A DNA stretch of 64,000 nt from Boesenbergia rotunda (taxonomy: Eukaryota > Streptophyta > Magnoliopsida > Zingiberales > Zingiberaceae), in NCBI GenBank assembly GCA_024364735.1, contig JAGFNQ010007664.1, forward strand, positions 124,001 to 188,000, written 5' to 3'. A program made the position numbers and the translations under genes. Every line of letters begins with the position of its first letter. The stretch's first letter is position 1. This document shows, one piece after another, positions 1 to 10,973 of the stretch. The notes under the pieces were generated by a model that was given only the letters and a program-made list of their open reading frames with translations, did no database searches and had not been told where the DNA came from.

Positions 1-703
1 AGTCTGCAATTAATCTTAATCAGTGGCACATCAGATTTTCCAGTCCATGGTGGCAAGTTAACTCAAATTCTGCAATGTGTATCAAGTCTAGTTTCAGCAT
101 TGAAGTGTATCAAGTTTATACATACCTTTAAGTGTGCTATTGAGCTTGAAAACATATTGTTTTAAATCCAACTTAAATCTGAATGTCAAGTTCAATTTCT
201 GCATTTCGGTTTAATTGAATGAAATTTTTGTATCAAATGAGTTTCGGTATTGACCTTGTTCCAATTTGTCCATAGAATGTGTACCATTTGGTTGTCTTGA
301 ATTGCAACTCTGAAGCAAAGCTCTACATTAGTGCCAATCAGTATTAGGATCGGTTTGAATTCAGTTGATTTCCTAAACTTTGCAAGGTTGCATTAGTTGC
401 ATTAATTTCTTCATTGGTTGGGTTGTAAATTACACTACCTAGTAAATTCGTTTGGTTTAGTTTCCTTCATTTTTATTGCGAATCCATTCTTGTTTGAAAC
501 CCAATTTTCATTTGAAACCCGAATAAACGACACATAAATACGAGCTTGAATCGAACAACATCAACTAGCCCCGAGAAAAATACGACATGTGGCCCCTATA
601 TTACATTTTCATACTTTTGATTGTAAAAGGGTTTCCAGCTTTCATTCATTCACATTTAAATTCTGATGGTCCCAACTTTCGTGACAATTTAATCTAGTAT
701 ATC
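1..703. other. Unassigned AT-rich sequence left of the first copia element
   Basis: I see no reading frame, LTR end or repeat here that I can name. The copia pol remnant begins near 704, and a gag and 5' LTR would be expected before it. None can be read, so this stretch is either strongly decayed internal sequence or unrelated DNA. Confidence 0.4.
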
Positions 704-706
704 TGA

Positions 707-1371
707 GGCTGTCATTGCTCCAGACACATGACTGGAGATAAATTGAAATTCACCAAACTCAAGTTCAAGAACCTAGGCTCAGTGGCATTTGGCAACAATG
801 CTACACTCAAGGTAATTGGGTCAGGTAATATTGAACTTAAATCTGACTTTATGATTAAGAAAGTTCTTTTGGTTGAAAACTTCAATTTTAACTTGCTTAG
901 CATAAGTCAGTTATGTGATTCTGGTTATGTAGTTACGTTCAACAATTCTAACTGCCTGATTAGAAACCTGCAAGACTCAGAAATCACGCTTAATGGCACT
1001 AGGAAAAATAATGTATACACTATAAACCTTCCCCTAGCACCTAAATGTATGTTAACTCAGTTAGAACAATCAAATCTCTGGCATAGGAGACTAGGTCACA
1101 CTAATCTGAGAACTATCTCAAAAATCACCCAACTTGGCTTAATCAAAGGTATCTCCAAAATTAAAAATAATGAAAACCTAATATGTGAATCATGTAATCA
1201 AGGCAAACAAACCAAATCTAATCGCAAACTAATCCAATCTGATCTAACTCAAACCACACTTGAGCTCCTGCACCTTGACATATTTGATTCACATGGAGCC
1301 AAGTCACTAAGCGGGAACCGATACTGCTTAGTAATAGTTGATGATTACTCTAGGTTCACCTGGGTTAGGTT
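707..1371 (+). pseudogene. Copia pol, first part: protease end, GAG-pre-integrase and integrase start
   Basis: Reading through 728 gives HCSRHMTGD, the residues just after the protease active site in SIRE-type elements; the DSG before it is degraded and a stop lies at 704-706. Next come the integrase zinc-binding histidines (LWHRRLGHTN, near 1078) and cysteines (CESCNQGK, near 1187). The start of the integrase core follows with its first catalytic aspartate (LHLDIFD) and the phrase VIVDDYSRFTWVRF. The frame then runs into the inserted LTR at 1372 and meets a stop at 1409-1411. Removing 1372-5824 rejoins WVRF to LKTKDE in frame. Confidence 0.9.
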
Positions 1372-1480
1372 TGTTGATGCAGTCTGGCCCGGTTGTTGTT
1401 TTGGTGTTTGACAATGATTTAAGTTTGGTTGAGCGAATTTGGGTTAAAGTCTTGGTCGGGGACTGGGCATGAAACCCTGG

Positions 1481-1765
1481 TGAGTGAAGCCAGGTCCTAG
1501 CTTGTGAAGCTAGGTTGAAATCCCAGTGAGTGAAGCCGGGTCCTGGTGAGTGAAGCCAGGTGATGGAAATCCTGGTGAGTGAAGTCGGGTCCTGGTGAGT
1601 GAAGCCAGGTGATGGAAATCTCGGTGAGTGAAGCCGGGTCCTGGTGAGTGAAGCCGGGTGATGAAAATCACAGTGAGTGAAGCCGGGTCCTGGTGAGTGA
1701 AGCCAGGTGATGGAAATCCCGGTGAGTGAAGCCGGGTCCTGGTGAGTGAAGCCAGGTGTTGGAAA
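1481..1765 (+). repeat. Tandem repeat of about 27 bp, GTGAGTGAAGCC(A/G)GGTCCTG type
   Basis: About ten imperfect copies of a GTGAGTGAAGCCGGG-containing unit lie in the U3-like part of the solo LTR. Copies differ mainly at A/G positions. The unit matches no other repeat cluster in the window. Confidence 0.85.
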
Positions 1766-1769
1766 AGTC

Positions 1770-2065
1770 CTAATTCGGAAGAGGTGGGTGAAAAGTCCTA
1801 GCTTAGAGGGCTAGGTGAAAAGTCCTAACTTGGAGGGTTAAGTGAAAATTCCCATCTTGGAGGGTTAGGTGAAAAAGTTCTGGCTTGGAGGGTCGGTCCT
1901 AGCTTGGAGGGCAAGGTTTAGAAAAGTCCTAATTCGGAAGGGTTGGGTGAAAAGTCCTAGCTTGGAGGGCTAGGTGAAAAGTCCTAACTTGGAGGGTTAG
2001 GTGAAAAATCCTTAGCTTGGAGGGCTAAGGTGGATGAAACCCTAGCTTGGAGGGCTAGGTTTGAG
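1770..2065 (+). repeat. Tandem repeat based on CTAGCTTGGAGGGCTAGGTGAAAAGTC
   Basis: About nine imperfect units of 27-32 bp follow the previous array. Each carries a short inverted pair, CCTAGC...GCTAGG, around a GGAGG loop, so each unit can fold on itself. Confidence 0.8.
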
Positions 2066-2450
2066 TGCCTGGATCGGTCTGGTGATCGGTCAGGGAGTTG
2101 GCACGGTGCTCCTTCGTGGATCGGTCTGGTGACCGATCCAGCGATGACTGATCGGTCTGGTGACCGATCAAGGAGTATGTGTTTCACTCACTGAACGGCT
2201 CTAGATCGGTCCGGTGACCGATCAGCGAGCACTCAGTGAGTTGAGTTCCCCTACTGATCAGGTTCTGAACGGTCTGGTGATCGAACAAAGACTTAGGATT
2301 TAATCAGACCTGGACCGATCAGGATGGAGCCTGATTGGTCTGGGAGTGGCCTGATTGGTCTGGTGACCGATCAGGCTAGAGCCTGATTGGTCTGGGGACC
2401 GATCTGGAGTGTGTAGCAGATTGCTGGATAGGTCTGGGGACCAATCAGGA
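2066..2450. repeat. Array of short hairpins, GATCGGTC-TGGT-GACCGATC
   Basis: About ten copies of an interrupted palindrome, with arms GATCGGTC and GACCGATC around TGGT, TGGG or GGG. Several have the CpG changed to TpG or CpA (GATTGGTC). Further copies lie at 4914-4935 and 4950-4970, on the other side of the nested gypsy LTR, so the array was one block before that insertion. Confidence 0.85.
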
Positions 2451-2654
2451 GTATGCAGAAGATGTAACGCCCCAAAATTTCCATTTTTAGTTCTTAAAGT
2501 CCTTAGAATTATTTAGAAATGGTTTAGGAATATTCTAGATATTTTTAGGAATTTTTAGAGTATTTTTATGGAATTTTCCGAGTCCGTTTGGTATTTTTGG
2601 AAAAAGAAAAAAAAAGAAAAAGGAAAAAATTGCCAAATTTGGAAAAACAACTTA

Positions 2655-2727
2655 AGTGCAGCGGGTGGCTCGAACCCGCGACCTCCACGAAACAGCACAA
2701 GCGCCCAACCGGCTGGGCTAGGGGTTT
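2655..2727 (-). other. tRNA-like sequence with pol III A and B boxes, antisense in the gypsy LTR
   Basis: On the minus strand TAGCCCAGCCGG (2709-2720) fits the tRNA A box and GGTTCGAGCC (2667-2676) fits the B box. Their starts are 44 nt apart, as in a real tRNA. A T-arm-like stem can form, but the two acceptor ends do not pair, so this is not a working tRNA gene. It could be a captured tRNA or SINE head. Confidence 0.55.
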
Positions 2728-2790
2728 CAAGCACAAAAAAGGAAAGAAAAATAAATACTTAAGCTGTAGTTAGGTTGATCCGATCCTTAA

Positions 2791-2801
2791 GGGTATAAAT
2801 A
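2791..2801 (+). promoter_or_regulatory. TATA box of the gypsy solo LTR
   Basis: GTATAAATAG lies about 330 bp into the LTR in an otherwise suitable context. It marks the probable U3/R boundary of the lost element and fixes the orientation. Confidence 0.55.
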
Positions 2802-4546
2802 GAAAACTTAAAGAGAGAAGTTGGGATTTCTCTCAAACCCTTCGGCCAACACCCCTTGCGCCGACCCCTCTCCCTCTCCTCTCTTGTGCGCACGCAAATC
2901 GAGGCCAAGAGGGCCGACCGAGACCCTTTCTCCAAGAGATAATACTATATTCGAGATCCCCGCGACGAGAGGAACGCGTAGACGTGAAGAATTCTTCGAG
3001 ATCTTAAGTTTCTCCCGAGCTCTAGACCTCAATCTTGGTTGTAAGTCCAAGATATCAATGTAAGTACTGCTCACCTGCAGTAAGAGGCGGTTTTACCGCG
3101 AGAATTTCCTTTAAAAGTTTTTAAAAGAGATATTTCCTTGTCGTTTGAGTTTTTGCATGTGATCTTAGTTCATTATATGCTTATATATGTTGATTAATAC
3201 CCTATGTGAGTTTAGGGTCCAAGAAAAGCTATGAGAAAAGAAAAGAAAAGATAAAGATAAGAAAAGAAAAGGCCAAGGCCTTAAGAAATCCCCAAAAGTC
3301 AAGACTTAGGGATTTTAGCACGCAAGGTGCTCCAGAAAATGCCAAGGCATTTACAGATAAGAAAGAAAAGAAAGAAAAGCTATTTTATTTTATAAGGCCA
3401 GTACCCGGCGTCCAAGGGCGTCGTTAAAGAAATCCAGGTGTCCAATTCCAAGGTCCTGGCCCTGGTAGACCAAGGTCTGCTCTATTAGGATTGGTGGCTC
3501 GCTACCCCAACCTTTTAGGGAACGCGCATATGAGATGGTACTTACGTCTTCAGAGGATCCAAGTGATTATTATTTTCAAGTATATGCTTTAGCAAAGTTT
3601 TCTAAAGTTTAAGAAAGTTTTCAAAAAGTTAAAGAATAGCTAAAGTTTCAAGTTGAGCCAAGAAAAGCAAGTTGAGATTTATTAATGCTTGAGTATGCAT
3701 GTTTTGAGTTATACATGTTTAGATCAGTTTTCTTTCAAGCATATAAGTATCTCATGTGATTTTCATATTGTTCAAGAAGCATGTTTGCACATTTCGAGAT
3801 TTTGTGAGCTAGATAGTACTTACTAAGCTTTTTGCTTACTAGTTGCATTTTCCTCTTACTGCAGATAAAGGTAAAGGCAAGCAATTCTGAAGGAAGGCGA
3901 CGAGGCGGTGCTGAGCAAAGTGTGTGTGGTGGCTGATTTTGGAGAGATCCTTAAAACGAGACAATTTAGTTATTTGAATTACACTGTTTTAGTTTATTCA
4001 AATTCCAAGTTATTGCTTTATGGAGTTTAGCGAACTTTTATGCTTTGGATAGTTTTACATGCTCAATTTCGTAGAATAAAGATTTCATGTCATTTCATTT
4101 AGCATACATATCCTTATGATTGCATTGGATGAGTAGAAGTGTGAGTAGTTTGGAATGTTGATACTTTATTGGAGTTATTAATGCATGTGCCAAAGATAGG
4201 ACTAGTTTCCCTTTTAAATCAAGTTTTATTGCTCAATTATGCTTAGAAAAGTCGCTTTCTCATTTCATGATGTTTTAGCAATGTTATAGAATCTTGCATG
4301 ATGAGTTAAATGGTTAGAAGTTAAGTTTGGTACAAACTCTAGCCTAAAGTTTAGATAGTTTTTTATAACTTGCTAAATCTCGCAAAAGTCCTAATTTCGA
4401 GTTTATGAATTCGTTTTGATTGGATAAATTGTTTAGAAAACTAGTATAGAGTATAGAAATGGTGTCATGACTTTGTATGGCTCAAAAGTATGTGTTTGGT
4501 GGACTTTTGAAACAGAGTTTCGAATCTGAAATTCAACTATTCAGGC

Positions 4547-4712
4547 GTGCCAGTCGACTGGTTCAGTATCAGTCGACTGGCCTATCGAACAGCAGCTTCT
4601 GTTCGATGCACCAGTCGACTGCCAAGAGGCCAGTCGACTGGTGCCGCGCCCAGAAACTTTCTGAGGCCGATACCAGTCGACTGGACAGATCGCAGTCGAC
4701 TGGTACCATTGC
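4547..4712. repeat. Array of CCAGTCGACTGG palindromes in the gypsy solo LTR
   Basis: Six copies of the 10-12 bp palindrome (C)CAGTCGACTG(G) fall in about 160 bp, arranged as pairs with extended arms, for example around an AAGAG loop near 4625. The same word recurs at 11036-12030 and, altered, at 16814-16985 in SIRE-type sequence. Confidence 0.85.
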
Positions 4713-5819
4713 AGAAAAGTCCTATAGATGTAAAGAAGTATGCCATTGTATCATGCATGACTATTAGAGTTAGTATATCATAGATAGATTTAAATTGAGA
4801 AGAAAAAAAAAGATTTCCGCATTTCTTTTTAGTCATGTATCAAAAGTAGAGAAGTAGAGAGAAGTAACGATCCGTCTGAAGGTAGAGAAGGCGGGTCGCT
4901 ACAGAAGACTTCTGGATCGGTCTGGTGACCGATCAAGCTCCTCCCTGATCGGTCTGGGGACCGATCAGGAGCATAACTTTAATTCAAATAAGCTGTCAGA
5001 AGCTCTGATCGCGTCTGTTTTCACTGTCGATTCTCTGCTACTTGTTGATTTCTTTTTGATATGCATTGCTAAGCCTCTGTTGGAGTGTGCAGGTGATAGC
5101 AGGTGATTCAAACACTCAAGGAGGGTCAATGGGAGGCTTTCCTTCGAGCAGGTTTGTTTGTTTCTCCTTCTCAGGTTTCAACGGCGACTAGAGCAGCTGG
5201 CGACTGACGGAGACTCAGCTGGAGAGGAGGTCTTCAGTGGACTGAGTGCTCAGGAAGGTCAGTGGGTTCAGGCTGGCTCAGTGGATGCTGATGAAGCTCG
5301 CGATGGTGAGAGGGAGCATAAGAGACAAAGCTGGATGCAGAGGAGCTGAGGCGAACAAGACAGAAACTTGGAAAGTTTGGCTGGGCTGTGCTCGTGCTCT
5401 CTGTTGCTTTGTGCTTGAGCGATCTTGTTGCATTCCTGTGAGAGCTTTGTGAGTGTTCCTTCTTGTGTGATCTTCTGTACTCAAGTTCCATCATCCGTGA
5501 GATCTGTGGAGAGGTTTCTCCACCGAGAAGGAGGCTCTATCTTATCTGGTGTTCACCGGGGCTTGATCTGCCGACGATCAAGGGATCGCCCACCTTAAGG
5601 GCACGCCAAGGAGTAGGGGCAAGTTATCCCCGAACCTTGTATATCGAGGTATTAGCGTCGGTTTGCTTTCCTTTACTTTGGGTTGTTGTTTTTAGTTTTC
5701 TGTTTCTGCATTTGCTTCTGCTGTCTAACTCTGAAGTGCAGAATAGATTTGAAAAGCTCAAAAGTTTTGTGTCCGACTAGATTCACCCCTCCCCCTCTCT
5801 AGCCATCCGGGTTCCAACA

Positions 5820-8218
5820 AGGTTTCTAAAAACCAAAGATGAAACCCTAAACCTATTTAATGAATTCTATAAACTAATTGAAAATCAAAACGATACTAAA
5901 ATTAAAAGACTTAAGAGTGACCACGGAGGAGAATTTGAAAATCAACGATTCGAGGAATTCTGTAAGGTAAATGGGTATTTACATGAATTTTCATGTTTTA
6001 GAACCCACCAACAAAATGGGATAGTCGAAAGAAGAAATAGAACATTACAGGAAGCTGCTAGGGCTATGCTCAACGAATTTAGCTTAGCAAACCAATATTG
6101 GGCAGAAGCAATTAGTACGGCTTGTTACATCCAAAATAGGGTTCTGATTAACAAGCGACACAACAAAACACCCTATGAACTCTACTACCATAGACTCCCA
6201 AATCTACACTACCTAAGGGTCTTTGGATGTAAAGTCCATATTCTAAACACCAAAGACTATTTAGGAAAATTTCAGTCCAAGTCAAACCCAGGATACTCAA
6301 CCACAAGTAGAGCCTATAGAGTCTACAACAAACAAACTAAGAAAATTGAAGAAACAACAAACTTAATATTTGATGAAGAAATCAACTCAACATCTGATAA
6401 TCCAGACCTAACTTCATCAAATTCTGATCAAAAAAATAATGAACAAACTATTGAACCAATTAATGAGCCAACTGAACCAATTATCGAACTAACAAATGAA
6501 CCAACTCAAAGAGTCGAATCAAATAGTGAACCAAACCGACCAGCCGGACCTAAGGCTGAACCAAGTTCTAGAAGAACCAAGAAACCCAGACTTAGTCACC
6601 CAACTGATCAAATTGTGGGTGATCTAACTCTAGGAGTCAGGACTAGATCCTCCTATAGAAACCTTAGTCAAATAGCTATGATATCAAAAATTGAACCCAA
6701 AACTATAGAGGAAGCCCTACCTGATCCTGATTGGATAATAGCTATGCAAGAAGAGCTAGCTCAATTTGAGAGAAACCAAGTCTGGGAATTAGTACCTAAA
6801 CCTGAGGGCAAATCCATCATTGACACAAAGTGGGTCTTTAGGAATAAGCTAAATGATCAAGGAGAAATAGTCAGAAATAAAGCCCGCTTAGTAGCAAAGG
6901 GTTTCAGCCAAGTAGAAGGATTAGATTACGACGAAACATATGCCCCAGTAGCTAGACTTGAGTCCATTAGGATGTTATTAGCCTTTGCATTCCATAAAGG
7001 ATTTAAGCTATACCAAATGGATGTAAAGTCAGTTTTTCTAAATGGATTCATTAAAGAAGAAGTTTATGTAGGACAACCCCCTAGGTTTGAGGACTTAGAA
7101 AGACCTGACCACGTTTACAAACTTACTAAAGCACTATATGGGTTAAAACAAGCACCTAGGGCCTGGTATGAACGTTTATCAACTTATTTAACTTCTAAAG
7201 AATTTAAACAAGGACAAATTGACTCAACCTTATTTATTAAAACCCTAGGAAAAGATATATTTATTGTTCAAATTTACATAGATGACATAATCTTTGGGTC
7301 CACCAACTCGAATTTTCTAAAAGAATTTGTTAAAATAATGGAAAACGAATTTGAAATGAGCCTAGTTGGTGAACTTAACTTTTTCCTAGGCTTACAAATT
7401 AAACAAACTAGGGATGGAAACTATGTCCATCAATCCAAATATGCTAAAGAGTTAATAAAGAAATTTAAAATGGATAACTCTAAAAGCATAAGTACCCCCA
7501 TGGCCACTAATGTAAAAATAGATAGTGACCCTGATGGTAAACCAGTGGACCTTAAATTCTATAGAAGTATGATAGGTAGTCTACTGTACCTTACAGCCAG
7601 CAGACCTGACATTCATTTTGCTGTAGGGATGTGTGCTAGATACCAAACCTGTGCTAAGGAAACACACTTAGCAGCCCTAAAAAAATTCTAAGATATGTAA
7701 AAGGCACCCTAAATGTAGGGATTTGGTATCCTAGAACTTCAACCTTCAATTTGTCAGGATACTCGGATTCTGACTATGCTGGTTGCAAATTAGATAGAAA
7801 GAGTACGAGTGGAAGCTGCCAACTGTTAGGAAATAGTCTAGTAAGTTGGTGCAGTAGAAAACAACACTGTGTAGCTCTATCCACAACTGAAGCTGAATAT
7901 GTTGCCTTAGGAGAATGTGTAGCTCAACTTTTATAGATGATGCACACTCTTAAGGACTTCCAGTTCAACTACACTCAAACTCAGGTTTTCATTGACAATA
8001 TAAGTTCAATTAATCTAACTAAGAACCCAATCCAACATTCCAGAACCAAACACATAGAAGTTAAACATCACTTTGTAAGAGACCATGTAGCCAGGGGTGA
8101 AATAGTACTTAAGCATATAGACTCTAAATCCAACTTAGCTGATATATTCACAAAACCCTTACCTGAGTCTGAGTTCAGCTCACTAAGAAGGCAGTTAGGA
8201 TTGTGCTCAGTAGAATAG
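5820..8218 (+). pseudogene. Copia pol, second part: integrase core, reverse transcriptase, RNase H (broken)
   Basis: The frame resumes at the AGG codon at 5820 and stays open to 7691. It has the second and third integrase residues (SDHGGEF, IVERRNR), then RT from about 6780 with YIDDI near 7275. At 7680-7690 an A run is one base short for the expected KKILRYVKG, and the ORF stops. RNase H continues from 7751 in another frame (SDSDYAG, STTEAEY) and is cut at 7934-7936 by TAG where tryptophan is expected. The rest (DNISSINL to the end) reads to 8218. A few residues are also missing near 6290 (SNPGYST). No active enzyme can be made. Confidence 0.93.
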
Positions 8219-9594
8219 GTTAACTCTACTTTTGATTTTCTTACTGCTTTACTTGATTTAAAAATCAGCTTCTAAAAGAATTTGAAAAACTGTTTTACTT
8301 AATTTCAAAATCAATTTTTTTTGTTTGTTTTAATTTCTTTTTCGACTTAGTTTTTCAAAACTACCCTCTTTCAAAACTAGGGCTTTTTCGTAAATGGACT
8401 TAGCCTAAGCCCTAACCCTAGAACTGCATGCACCTATAGATTTAGAAGTCAGCATCTGACAAGCACCTTAGGGTACTTTTGATTGATAACCTAGAATGGG
8501 TTGAGATGCTTAGATCTTTGCCTTAATTTAAGATGCTTTAAGTCAGTGCATCTGCAGTAATTGGGGCACTAAATACAACTTACACAGCAATCAAGTTAAG
8601 TGCCAAGTTTAGAAAATCTAACTTGAACAGAAACACTTAACTTGACTAACCCTAGCAAAAACTACTGTTTATAACAGTTAGTAAGTAGCTAATTGGGTTA
8701 GACAGGTCCCTACAAGAGAAAATTAACTGATTTGCTTTAAGTCTTATCATAAATTGGTTCAGTACAACAAAATCATGTAAATATTTTCCTTTATGAAAGT
8801 TATTTCCTTTATGCAATTTAATAATCTTATTTCTGCTATATTTATCTGTTTTTGATATATGGAAAAGGGGGAGAGATAGGAAAGGAGAGAGTTTAAAATT
8901 TTTTTTTCTAGCTCAAATTTTTTTTAACTCTATCCTTTATTCAAAAAGTACTTAAGTTCTCAAGTTTTCAAAACTTTTTCTAAGCACTTAAGCTTTTCAA
9001 AACTTTTCTAAGTACATAAGTTTTTCAAAACTTCTCTAAAGTACTTAAGCTTTTTAAAATTTTCTAAGTACTTAAGCTTTTTAAAAATTTTCTAAGTACT
9101 TAAGCCTTTTAAAATTTTCTAAGTACTTAAGCTTTTTCAAAACGTCCCTAAGTACTTAAGTTTTCAAAATCTTGCTAAGTAGTTTAAACTAATGGTTCTT
9201 AAAAGTTTCCTAAATACTTAAAACTGAAGTTTTTTCAAACTAACCAAGTACTTTAAAACTTAAAGTTTTCAAAACTTTTGAGTACTTTAAACTTAAGGCG
9301 TCAAAATTTTCGATACTCAAAACTTAAGTTTTCAAAACTCTTCTTAAAGTTTTCAAAATTTGTCAAAGTGGTTAAATTCTTTCCAAAGTACACAACGAAA
9401 ATCATTTTGGAAAATATAAGCTTTAAAGCTAAAAATTTTTTAAGTTAAAACCATCTTCAGACTTAAAACCTATTTTTAAAAAACCCCACGAATTTTTGAA
9501 AAATCTAGGGGGAGATTCCTTCCAGGGGGAGGGAACAAAAGGTATTTTTTTTGCTTTGATTAAACTTAACTTTTTGAACCAGGGTTGCCATAAA
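8219..9594 (+). repeat. Post-pol AT-rich spacer of the SIRE-type element, with tandem AAGTACTTAAG repeat
   Basis: There is no coding sequence after RNase H. At about 8940-9260 roughly ten imperfect units of 27-35 bp carry AAGTACTTAAG followed by TTTTCAAAACTT. The AGTACT core is palindromic. SIRE-type elements usually have a long segment here that may hold an env-like ORF; none is readable in this copy. Confidence 0.7.
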
Positions 9595-9610
9595 TCAAAA
9601 AGGGGGAGAT
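9595..9610 (+). promoter_or_regulatory. Polypurine tract of the SIRE-type element
   Basis: TCAAAAAGGGGGAGAT lies directly before the LTR start TGTTGG. This is the plus-strand priming site expected next to a 3' LTR. A similar GGGGGAG word near 9507 is not followed by an LTR. Confidence 0.85.
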
Positions 9611-9715
9611 TGTTGGTGCAGAAAGCACCCAAGTCGAACCTGAGTTTTAATAATGGCAACAGGGCTCAAAAGTTAAGTCTTACTTGTTATCTAACAAGTT
9701 ACTCTAGTGTGAAAG

Positions 9716-9990
9716 GTAAAAAGTCCTAGCGAAGGACTGCTAGGCACTGGCAAAGGAATGCCAGGGTAAAAAGTCCTAGCGAAGGACTACTAGGCACTGG
9801 CAAAGGAATGCCAGGGTACAAAGCCCTAGCGAAGGACTGCTAGGCACTGGCGAAGGAATGCCAGGGTACTGAAGCCCTAGCGAAGGACTGCTAGGCACCA
9901 GGCGAAGGACAGCTTGGGACTGAAGACTTGGCGAAGGAATGCTAGGCACCGGGCGAAGGACAGCTTGGTATCCAAGACCTGGCAAAGGAC
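9716..9990 (+). repeat. Tandem repeat of about 55 bp in the 3' LTR
   Basis: Four to five units contain CCTAGCGAAGGACTGCTAGG and CTGGC(A/G)AAGGAATGCCAGG. Each half-unit is a hairpin, with arms CCTAGC/GCTAGG and CTGGC/GCCAG. The units degrade towards 9990. Confidence 0.85.
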
Positions 9991-10552
9991 CGCTAGGCAA
10001 AAGTCCAACCAGAGGAGCGGTTGGCATCAGGTACATTCTCCCGAGAGGAGTAGGTGAGGACGCGTTCCCCGTCGAGGGAGCAGTAGGCGTCGGTTCGACC
10101 TAGGGTTCCATTTTGGAGACCCAAAGTCAGAACCAAGACAGCTAAGGCTGTATAAACTAACATCTTATTGCTTTATGGTGTTTTGGACTAACCCTGGATG
10201 TAGGACCGAAGGAACGAGTGTCTGCAGCTCAGAGAGCCGCAAAGGAGTGAGGCAACAGCTGACCAGGGCGCCCGGAGTGTCCCGGGCACCCCCAAGGTGA
10301 ACACAAAACACATAATGCAAAAGAAGACTTCGACAGTTCATGTTCGGGGTGCCCCCGCTACTCCCGGGCGCCCCCTGTGCATGCCATCAAAGCAGAAGCC
10401 AGCGAAGCCAAGGGATAAGCTCTGACCCGGTCAACCCGGGCGCCCCGGTCAAGATCTGATCCTGAGATTGAAGGGATCAGAAGCTGACCGAGACGGAGGC
10501 GGATCGACCGACACGTGGGGGGCGCCCCCGACGTCCCGGGCGCCCCCAGGGC

Positions 10553-10561
10553 CTATAAAAG
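10553..10561 (+). promoter_or_regulatory. TATA box of the SIRE-type 3' LTR
   Basis: CTATAAAAG follows a GC-rich block with ACACGTGG (a G-box-like word, near 10510). It lies about 410 bp before the LTR end, as expected for a U3/R boundary. Confidence 0.6.
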
Positions 10562-10973
10562 GGCCCTTGACCCCAAGGCTTCAAACAACACTTCATTCAA
10601 CGCTCCTACGCTCTTCTGCTCCCGCGCTTTGCTCTGGAAACCTCCCGACTCGAGATACAAGCGCCGACGACGTCCTTCCGCTCCGAAAATTCAATCTACA
10701 ACGGACGTCAGTAACGAAGAGCCATTTTAGTTTACTGTACTGAATTCTGTAAAATCTCTTGTAAACTATTTTTGTGACATATAGAATTGCCCGCAGAAAA
10801 CGGTCAACGACCGTGGGCCTTGAAGTAGGAGTCGACCTAGGCTCCGAACCAAGTAAAACTACCTGTGTTTGCGTTTGATTGTTTTATTCCGCTGCGTAAT
10901 TTCTCTAATTCAAAAATTCGAACGTTTTTCGATATTCACCCCCCCCCCCTCTATCGGTTCTCTCGATCCAACA

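Larger units (their letters stand above)
2463..4903 (+). mobile_element. Gypsy (chromovirus/Tekay-like) solo LTR nested in the SIRE-type solo LTR
   Basis: It starts TGTAACGCCCC and ends GGCGGGTCGCTACA, terminal words commonly seen in LTRs of plant chromoviruses of the Del/Tekay group. The 5-bp duplication GAAGA flanks it exactly (2458-2462 and 4904-4908). It is 2441 bp long with no coding domains, hence a solo LTR. A TATA box at 2791 gives plus orientation. The lineage is inferred from the termini and length only. Confidence 0.85.
1372..5819 (+). mobile_element. SIRE-type solo LTR inserted in copia integrase, itself interrupted
   Basis: The unit starts TGTTGATGCAG and ends ATCCGGGTTCCAACA. 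It is flanked by the 5-bp duplication AGGTT at 1367-1371 and 5820-5824. After removal of the nested 2441-bp element and its duplication, 2002 bp remain, with no coding domain and no second LTR. It is therefore a solo LTR left by recombination between the two LTRs of one element. The end TTCACCCCTCCCCCTCTCTAG resembles the plus-oriented LTR at 9611-10973, which gives the orientation. Its body is mostly tandem repeats. Confidence 0.88.
704..10973 (+). mobile_element. Decayed SIRE-type Ty1-copia retrotransposon, 5' end missing, with nested insertions
   Basis: In order: a decayed protease end, GAG-pre-integrase and integrase start (to 1371), a nested insertion (1372-5819), the rest of integrase, reverse transcriptase and RNase H (5820-8218), a 1.4-kb AT-rich spacer, a polypurine tract and a 3' LTR (9611-10973). 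The order protease-integrase-RT-RNase H defines Ty1-copia. The long post-pol spacer, the GGGGGAGA tract and the pyrimidine-rich LTR end CACCCCCCCCCC...CCAACA are typical of the SIRE/Maximus lineage. The 5' LTR and gag are not visible. Frameshifts and a stop in RNase H show it is inactive. Confidence 0.85.
9611..10973 (+). mobile_element. 3' LTR of the plus-strand SIRE-type element
   Basis: It begins TGTTGGTGCAG and ends CTCGATCCAACA, 1363 bp. A TATA box (10553) and a pyrimidine-rich end (CACCCCCCCCCC) are in the expected order. The 5' partner LTR is not in the window, so the target duplication cannot be checked; the 5 bp after the LTR are TAAAA. Confidence 0.85.

Noticed and set aside
2655..2727. 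A functional tRNA gene
   Set aside because: A and B boxes fit, but the acceptor arms do not pair, so it is listed only as tRNA-like.
5158..5494. Small overlapping frames in the SIRE-type solo LTR end
   Set aside because: Short frames on both strands without known domains, in an LTR with no coding function.
10468..10743. 91-codon frame near the SIRE-type LTR TATA box
   Set aside because: A shadow of GC-rich LTR sequence spanning the predicted U3/R boundary; no domain is present.
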